A DNA stretch of 64,000 nucleotides. Origin: Lyophyllum atratum. Taxonomy: Eukaryota > Basidiomycota > Agaricomycetes > Agaricales > Lyophyllaceae. Each line of letters opens with the position of its first letter. Positions within the stretch are counted from its first letter, which is position 1. This document shows positions 57,201 through 64,000 of this stretch, piece after piece. The translations under genes were made by a program, and so were the position numbers. Below the pieces are notes generated by a model. It was not told where the DNA came from. It worked only from the letters and a program-made list of their open reading frames with translations, and ran no database searches. Where the stretch lies: contig JACGCN010000002.1 in the NCBI GenBank assembly GCA_014905825.1, forward strand, positions 1,922,001 through 1,986,000. The letters are read 5' to 3'.

Positions 57201-60200
57201 CAGCGATTTCATCGAGGTAGACTGGTCGCCGTCTTCCGAGCCCACTTTGCACTTGCTGCCCGTGGTGACATGTCCTCAATTCACATACTTCAAGCGCAAT
57301 TCTGTTGGTCCCCACAACTCCACACATGCAAGTAAATTTGGTCTTGAGGAATCGCATTCCTGCCTTTTGGGAAAGAGCCTCGGTGAGGAGCTTATTTCCC
57401 TCATCGGTCAAACGCACACTTATATTCCTCAAAAGCTGTCCCCCAAGTTCAAATCGAGATAGCTGGAAACAGGATTAAAGAGTTACGGAGGTTGATCAGG
57501 AACAAGAGGTCAAAGAGCAATGACAAGGTTCGTTAAGTGCTTTCTGTCTCTGTTTCCTTCAACTCACTTTGAACAGAGTTCGGCGTCTTTGGAAAATATG
57601 GTAACTTTGTTAGAAGACTATGTGTCCCTTCTTCGTGGGCCAGACAAAGTCGTAAACGGAGATGGCGAAAAATCTCATAAAAGTCATCTGATGCCTTCTT
57701 ACACCGTCTCCCCAGACGAATGGGCGGAATTCGAAAACGTCTATCATATCCACTGCCCTAAGATAGTTATGGATAGCGCGATCCGTGATGTTTGTTTCCG
57801 CCTCTCCTGCCCCTTCTCTTGCTCATAAATCCTTCAGATCATGATGCAGTATTATTACTGCTCGCGTGCTCGAAAGGGCCTTGAATACCATATGGCAACG
57901 CGGTACGTTTGCAGCTTGACCAAGTACACCCTTAGACTCATCTCAATCAAGTGCTGTAAAATTTATCCGTGACCAGGCCGAAGCCGCTCTTGACGAGGAA
58001 AGCGACTCTGAAGAGGATCAAAAACTTTCGGGAGCCACCGCCACCGCTCATATGGCGGCTTCCGCTCTAAGGAAGATGCTGAAAGGCGATGCTTCGAAAC
58101 CCTCTGTAGAGATATCCACCGACAGGGACAGAGCCGTTCAACATCTTGAGGAGTTTGACCCACTTCAAGGCTGGTCTGAGGGAATTTCCTTGCGCAAAAG
58201 CCATTGCTGTCTACTCCTCAAGCCTCAAATTGTGATGCGGGGTGAGGGCTCTAAAGATGCGCTAATCCTGGCTGCTGTCCAGGCCAAGCTTCAAGCCTTT
58301 GCTATCATGGATGATTCTAACGCTGACGATCCTATCTCTGGCAACGTTATGTCAAGGTACAGCTCTATTCGATGCACCAGAACACGAACTCACCATTTGC
58401 TTTCAGGAGTCTTACGTCTCTGTCAGGTCTACAGACATATGCACCTGCCGTTCTGAATGCTACAGAGAACATCTATGTTCCACTTGAAGTACTTCTTGAT
58501 CCTCGGTGCGAGAGCAGTGCCTTCGACCAGTTGGTGCCACAAACGGATGCAGCCTTCCAATACGATAAATTCAATCGTTTGCGCTTACGCACCAGTATCA
58601 CCTCCGCAACAAGGACCTCAACAGACAAATCGGTTTCCGCCCAAGATAGTCATTTGCAGGATCAGACAGTATGTTATCCTGGAGTTCAGCCGTATTTTCA
58701 ACTCAATTGGCTTCTAGGACCTCGTGCGAGTCCACATCCCGCGATTCACGGTATCTGCAAGCGACGAACATTTCGGAGCTATTTCGCACATTGTCACGAA
58801 ATTACTACTCTTTTCGGATGCAGCTCACAAAACGCGCCTCGAGAAGCTCGAGACTCTCCTCTTCACTTACGACTTTACGGATCTTGTATCAGCGGCACAG
58901 GTCATCGCGGACTTACAGGCTCGCTTGGGCGACGCCATCGAGACGCAACAAACCGCCGAATACAATCACAGTCGCAGACTCGAAGGAGAAGAGGGACAGT
59001 TGGAGATGCTGAAACTCAAAGCACACATCTTCCTTCTATCGGAAGAGCTGAACTTTTTGTTCGACGCTATCAAGCTGGCTCAGGACCGCTATGACGACCA
59101 TACGGACCAGAAGTCCGCTCTTTTGTTGCATGCCTCCTCTTCCGAAATATCGTGGAAAATGTTGGATGACCGGAGGGATCTTCTTGCCAAAATTGTCGTC
59201 CGAAATATCGACTTCCACTGGCTTAGTCGACAAGATAGTTCCACCACCAATAATCTTACTGTTGGCAACCTCCAGGCTTTCGATGGTTCAAGGCATGCAC
59301 TATGGACCGAGATCCTCTCTAAACATGATGAACCCGCCAACCACCCACTTCTCAAGGTTCGTTTTTGTCATCTGAACTGCATGCACGTTTCTCAATGTTT
59401 TTCATAAGAGGGGATTATTCCTACTGGCCAGTTGGACGGTGCTCGCTCCCGTGGGAGGGATCACGATTTACGAATCATTTGAAATGTCCCTGCATCCTAT
59501 GCGGCTGCAGATCGATGCGAGAGTCGGTCGAAGAATTATGGAATACGTGTGGCCTGCCAGGAAACACCGGAATGAGATTGATGATGCGAAAAATAACGTC
59601 TTGGAATTGCGCAAGCCCACGGCCGATCTCCAGCGGACATCACTGGATTCACCACGAGCCTTGCATGGGCCCCGATCTCCACACGAATCCAGCAAAGGGG
59701 AACTCGTGCCACCTCTCCGCAAACTGGGCGCTTCTAGATCTTTCACAGATTTGAGACGCAGTGCCACTGCGAAAGACAACTTGCTTGTTCCCACTATACA
59801 CAAGATGCCTTCGTCGGAAACAATGCGCCAGATATCGAACGATGGTGCAGAAGGGTCTAACAAGCAAAAGGGCAAATCAGGCAAGAAGGATAACGATGCT
59901 GCGGAGATGAAGATTCGCACCTCACAGAAGAGCTTCGTCCTCGTCAAAATTTCAAGGTACTTCGTTATTTTTACCATGTACCCTCTGGCATCTGCCTAAT
60001 ACATTTCACAGTATGAATCTGCTACTCAGTATTGCCAAGGAAGGCTCGTTTGAATGTAATGATGCGCGAATCAGAACTCGCGACCTCGAATATAGGAACC
60101 AGACCTGGAGTGTACGTGCCTCCACATCCATTCCTTAGGCCCTCAATAACGCGAATTGCAGTTTGAGGAGCTGGTAAACCAGTTCATCCCGTCAGACACG

Positions 60201-60710
60201 AGCTGGAGAGGCTGGGTGAAAATGGCTTTCCAACAACCATTGCTGCCAGTCTTACCTGTGGCTCGAGAGCTGATCTCCAAGACCAAGTGGATACCTTCGT
60301 CATCGAAGACAGCGACTCAGGTTGACATTAAGGGACCACCACCGAGGTTGCCTCGTGCCAAGGTTTTATCCATTGATGATGACTCGGAACTCACACGCGT
60401 TCAATCTAAATACACCAGAGCCAAGTCCAAGTCGCCAAGTCGAGGATGGCTGAAAGCATCTCATCGGAAACTGGAGCCTCCGCCGCAAACCATCACATCC
60501 CTTCCACTAACGGATGAGCCGGAGTCTTTTGGTGCAGAGGTTGAGAGACCGAGTCGCCCGACTGGACGGAAGCGGATGATGAGTCTCTTTAATCGGTCAT
60601 CCTCCAAGGGCAATTCTATCGGGGTGAGTTTTCTTCATTGACATAAGTCACTTATAATTGAACCCGTGCTCTAGTCTTCCACAACACTTCGTCCATCGGA
60701 GGAGAAGTAG
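51253..60710 (+). CDS. FMP27: FMP27/BLTP2 (Hobbit) bridge-like lipid transfer protein, with frame disruptions
   Basis: This is a very large protein (roughly 2,700 residues, about 20 introns) of the repeating-beta-groove family that bridges ER and other membranes. The N-terminus has a membrane segment (VFLWVIRVTIFSLLLRSYL) followed by VSPWSIRGLYIRAGPRII and RLDGLNIELGR, the start of the groove. Later parts include DFLDDPSILSIESFECFG, FRPLIRTWVVAGLRLLIRW, KICVKVRSGVRFGVGFVLER, WADGVVPWVGVKGLIEEV, VPQVQIEIAGNRIKELRRL, VHIPRFTVSASDEHFGAI, TLLFTYDFTDL and YESFEMSLHPMRLQIDARV. The gene ends SSTTLRPSEEK at 60710. About seven single-base breaks are needed inside exons: missing bases near 53121, 53441, 56433 and 56469, and extra bases at 55458, 55483 and 56085. 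One junction near 56500 would use a 27 nt intron. Confidence 0.88.
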
Positions 60711-60890
60711 TACTAATTAACAGAGTGAGATTTATTGGGCTATTTATTATGTAATCGTGTATTTTAGAATAGCTATGACATACTCGTAGAAGCGGGCCGG
60801 GATTTTGGGATTTATTGAATCTATCTTGAGTACTCCAACCACGGACGTTACCCATTCCTTGGCCTTGGCGGGCTCTTACGGTCGTTTTCC

Positions 60891-63134
60891 ATGCCGTCTA
60901 TAAGAATCCAAAGCTCGCCCTATGCGACCCTCCGCGACCCTCCCCCAACTCCACAACCGCCGCCTATAACCACTCTCTTCATATCCAATGCAGACTCTAC
61001 GGCAGACAGCACAACCCCTCTATATACCCCTTCTCCACCTCGTATGCGAAGATCCATGCCAACATTGCGTCTTCAGGCTCCCGCTTCCCCTCAAGATTCT
61101 CGACCCCCCGCCCGACCGAGGTCTGGTACCACAACAAGTCGAATACAGACGTATTGTATAGGTAGCTCCACTAGGCGACCACGACAAGGCTCTGCTTCTG
61201 ATAGCGGCAGTGCCCTTTCCTCGGAACGAGCGATATCACCATTGCCCGCAATGGCTCATAATGGAATGGTCATCCTGGAGGGTTCGCAAGCGGACATTAT
61301 GCTGCACTCTAGCGGGGAGCCTGGTGTCATTGGAAGCGCCTTAAGTTTGCCTGACTCTGAGAATGATGACCGGCTGCTATCGTCTGACCATCATGACGAT
61401 GTTGTGGAACACTTGGATGCCATTGGTGAGTGCCCACAACGAGGCTTTCATCTTATTCACGACCTAACTTCGCCTCAAGACCCTCAGGTTGGGACTGTGT
61501 CGAGTCTGACGAACGCCGCGAACGCAATTCTAATGTAAGACATCCTCCTTGTTCTGTTTACAAGGGAAGGCCATTAACCGGATACTCAGACCACCCTTGT
61601 TATGGTACTCTCGCAAACCTGTTTTAGTGTTGACTGGCCCTCCGCCTTCAGACTCTGCCGGAGACCCAGAATTAGACGGGCATCGAGAAAAGCATCTCCA
61701 GGACTCTTTGGATCGACATGTGGACGACGTCCTCCGCCGGCCATCCAAGTTCAGGCGGACGATGAAAGGAGTTTGGTCTTTCCTGAAAACCCGTATGCCA
61801 TCTCCCCTCAGTATCCCCTTTCATGATTAATAATGCACTCGCAGCTATGGGCGTACGTACTTTGCCTCCTTCAAAACCCAAACCATGCCCCTAAACTTTG
61901 GGAACAGATTTTTGCAGGTATCTATGGGTTTCTTGTCGGTGTGTCTGTTCCTCCATATATGCAATTATTTATAACAATTCCTAATAATGTTTGCAGTATT
62001 TTGGGGAGCTGCAATCGTCCTTTTCGTCGGCAAATTGATCAACCTTCACAACCCTAATACACAGGGGTTTTGGGTTGAGGTTTCCTCACAAGTAGAAAAC
62101 GGTAAGACTCAGCATGATTTCCCGCAAGTTACGTTTGCTGAACATCCTTTTAGCTCTTTTCACTGTCACTGGCATTGGACTAATACCATATCGTGTCTTG
62201 GATACTTATCGTAACTATTTTCCCTCGTTTTGGTAAGCCATCTATTCAATTCTCATTTCCAGGAATCTATTGGATATGGCATTACAAACGCAAGACTCGG
62301 AAGATCCGGGCAAAAGCGAGCTTGCCCCAACTATTTGACGAAGACGATCTCCCCGACCCTAAATATGACCCAAATTATGTTCACGTTCTGACGGAGAAGG
62401 AAGAGAAGTTTTTACATCGACGTGCGCACTACAACATCCCCGGCACATATGACTAAACTTACCCTTTTTCAGAACAACGCAAATTTCGATACTCTCAGAC
62501 TTGGTATCGACCTCATGGAACAGAAACACACAGAGTATGTAACACTTGGCTTATTCGTAATTTTTTTAATTCATTTATTCTCTACAGGCATTTCCCATCA
62601 AGTAAACCCTCTTTCTTCGGAGGACGCGCATGCAGATCATTGACATGAACTCCAGCCTTGCCCTTCTAATATGCCTCCTCAACGACGGAAATTCCATCTT
62701 CCAGGTATATTTTCAGTTCCCTAAGTACCATGTTATCCATTTCTAACAATACCTGAAGATTATGCTATGCGGAACAATGTGGGGCCTTGATCGGTAGGAG
62801 TGTCATGCCCTTCAGGGTTTGCCTTTTATTAATCTCTGTCGATAACAGCTTCCAACGTCCTGCTTGGAGTACAGGGATCCTGATTCCGTGTAGCTTCTCG
62901 TGTGGCATCGCCGCTGCCGTGTTCATATGGCGAGGGGGTCGGAAGACTAGAAGAGTGGCGGAGGTGGAGGAGCGACTACGAGCAGCATTGTCGGACACGA
63001 ATGATCATCAGAGCAACGGTAACGCAAAATATACGGCTTCCCGACCGGCCCCAGCAGAAAAGATGGAAAGGCTCCCGGAGGGCATCGAGGAAAGCGAAAT
63101 GGTAGTGGATGAACACATGACGATACCGCCGTAG
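60891..63134 (+). CDS. DUF2985 multi-pass membrane protein
   Basis: A disordered, proline-rich N-terminus of about 190 residues (MPSIRIQSSPYATLRDPPP) is followed by SKFRRTMKGVWSFLKT and the membrane core. The core reads LWAYVLCLLQNPNHAPKLWE, then VVFWGAAIVLFVGKLINLH, GFWVEVSSQVENALFTVTG, GLIPYRVLDTYRIYWIWHY and KRKTRKIRAKASLPQLFD. The end has ILIPCSFSCGIAAAVFIWRG and GGRKTRRVAEVEERLRAAL. The W-x-E-V-x2-Q-x-E-N-x-LF-x-V-x-G-x-G-x2-P-x-R block is typical of DUF2985 (PF11204), a fungal membrane family of unknown function. Around eight short introns are needed. The start could lie farther upstream, because the disordered region offers little guidance. Confidence 0.75.
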
Positions 63135-63274
63135 GAGGGACACCGCCCGCGACATGACCGATTCATACTCCTACTTCGTTTGATAATATAGGGCGTAGAC
63201 ATTGACTTTTTTTTGTAGGTTATATCCTTTATATCATGGTGCTGTACATATTATAATCTGTAATAGCTATATTG

Positions 63275-64000
63275 TCACAACACGGTCTTTGCTGAGGATA
63301 CACGTTGGAGATACGCCTCCCAACCCTCTGTCATGTATGTCTTAGCACGAGCGGCAATAGCATCCGTCAAGGCCAAGTCACCGCCATAGATCCCGCGCCC
63401 AACGATGATCACGTCGCATCCAGAATCCAAAACGACCTCCTTTGGAGTCCTGTATTGCTGACCCATGGCGTCACCTTTCGCTTCAAGTCCAACACCTGGT
63501 GTTAAGATCAGGAAATCCTCTTCCTCGTCGGCCACCTCTCCCTGTGCAAGCCCGACGCCATCCATGCGACGCTGCGCAATAAATCCAATGACGAAATCGC
63601 GGCGTGCTCGAGCCATACGCACGGCTTCTTCGGTGTACACACCGGTTGTAAGAGCCCCCTTGGTGCTCATCTCCGCCAACAACAAAAGTCCGCGACCGAG
63701 AGGCAGACCCACAGAGGAAAGGCCAGAGATGATTGATGGTCCAGGAACTGGATGAGCGTTGGTAATATGTGACCAAGAGGCGATCTTATGCACGCCGCTG
63801 GAATACTGGAGTGCAACCGTGTTGCCTGCAATGACTGGATTGAATAACGGCTAGATTCGAGCTAATTAAATAGTCACCAATATCGGCGAACTTCCTGTCC
63901 TCGAAGATCACAAAGTCGTGTTTCTTGCTGAGATCCTGCAGTTGTTGAATGAGGCCGTGTTCGAAGTCTTCCAGAATATCAATGTGTGTCTTGATTTTAA
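63275..64000 (-). CDS. URA3: Orotidine 5'-phosphate decarboxylase, partial (5' end beyond window)
   Basis: This enzyme makes UMP, the last step of de novo pyrimidine synthesis. Two exons are visible (63878-64000 and 63275-63825) separated by a 52 nt intron. The first carries [19 protein letters not shown] and [13 protein letters not shown], with the catalytic D-x-K-x2-D array. The second continues [18 protein letters not shown], then [69 protein letters not shown] and [20 protein letters not shown] (phosphate-binding loop). It ends VSSAKTVL. The N-terminal part lies past position 64000. The frame is intact throughout. Confidence 0.95.

Overview
The window is nuclear DNA from a filamentous basidiomycete fungus, most likely a mushroom-forming agaricomycete. 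Genes are dense and on both strands. Almost every gene is cut by several introns of about 45-60 nt, and the proteins are eukaryotic: CENP-A, AP-1 sigma, eL6, mitochondrial COX18 and NAD-IDH, and a Lag1 ceramide synthase. One gene (14576-16014) has the C-terminal signature of the DUF6533/DUF6534 membrane proteins expanded in Agaricomycetes. I see no mobile element, CRISPR array, rRNA, tRNA or virus. Calls rest on motif recognition and manual splicing; I ran no database search.

Layout. 0-6 kb: ACMSD-like amidohydrolase (+), membrane-anchored alpha/beta hydrolase (-), NAD-isocitrate dehydrogenase subunit IDH1 (+). 6-14.3 kb: conserved protein of unknown function (-) divergent from a DUF262 (ParB/Srx-like) protein (+), then cohesion factor DCC1 (-) divergent from an M28 glutamate-carboxypeptidase-like peptidase (+). 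14.5-18.4 kb: DUF6534-type membrane protein (-) and a coiled-coil/zinc-finger protein (-). 18.4-25 kb: AP-1 sigma adaptin (+), glutamine synthetase (+), DUF2264 protein (+). 25.5-35.1 kb: ER J-protein (-) divergent from RRN7/TAF1B (+), two unknown low-complexity proteins (+), one unknown protein (-). 35.6-42.8 kb: a small Tma17-like protein (-), pyrimidine 5'-nucleotidase (-), eL6 (+), COX18 (+), CENP-A (-) divergent from a Gfd2/YDR514C-like protein (+). 42.9-51 kb: LAG1 (-) divergent from REX3-like exonuclease (+), PHAF1/UPF0183 (-) divergent from DNA polymerase epsilon subunit B (+). 51-64 kb: a giant FMP27/BLTP2 lipid-transfer protein (+), a DUF2985 membrane protein (+), and the 3' two exons of URA3 (-), which runs off the right edge.

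This is a mostly housekeeping region, not a secondary-metabolite, mating-type or defence cluster. A recurring arrangement is the tight divergent pair sharing a 110-300 bp promoter. Several genes act in chromosome replication and segregation (DCC1, DPB2, CENP-A), and the DCC1 and DPB2 promoters each carry two ACGCGT (MCB-type) boxes.

The observations most worth checking are: clustered single-base indels confined to three stretches (22.4-24.5, 49.4-50.1 and 53.1-56.5 kb) that break four conserved genes; two GC-AG introns; a eukaryotic DUF262 protein; and a probable alternative C-terminal reading frame near 32 kb. I found no convincing new multi-gene system.
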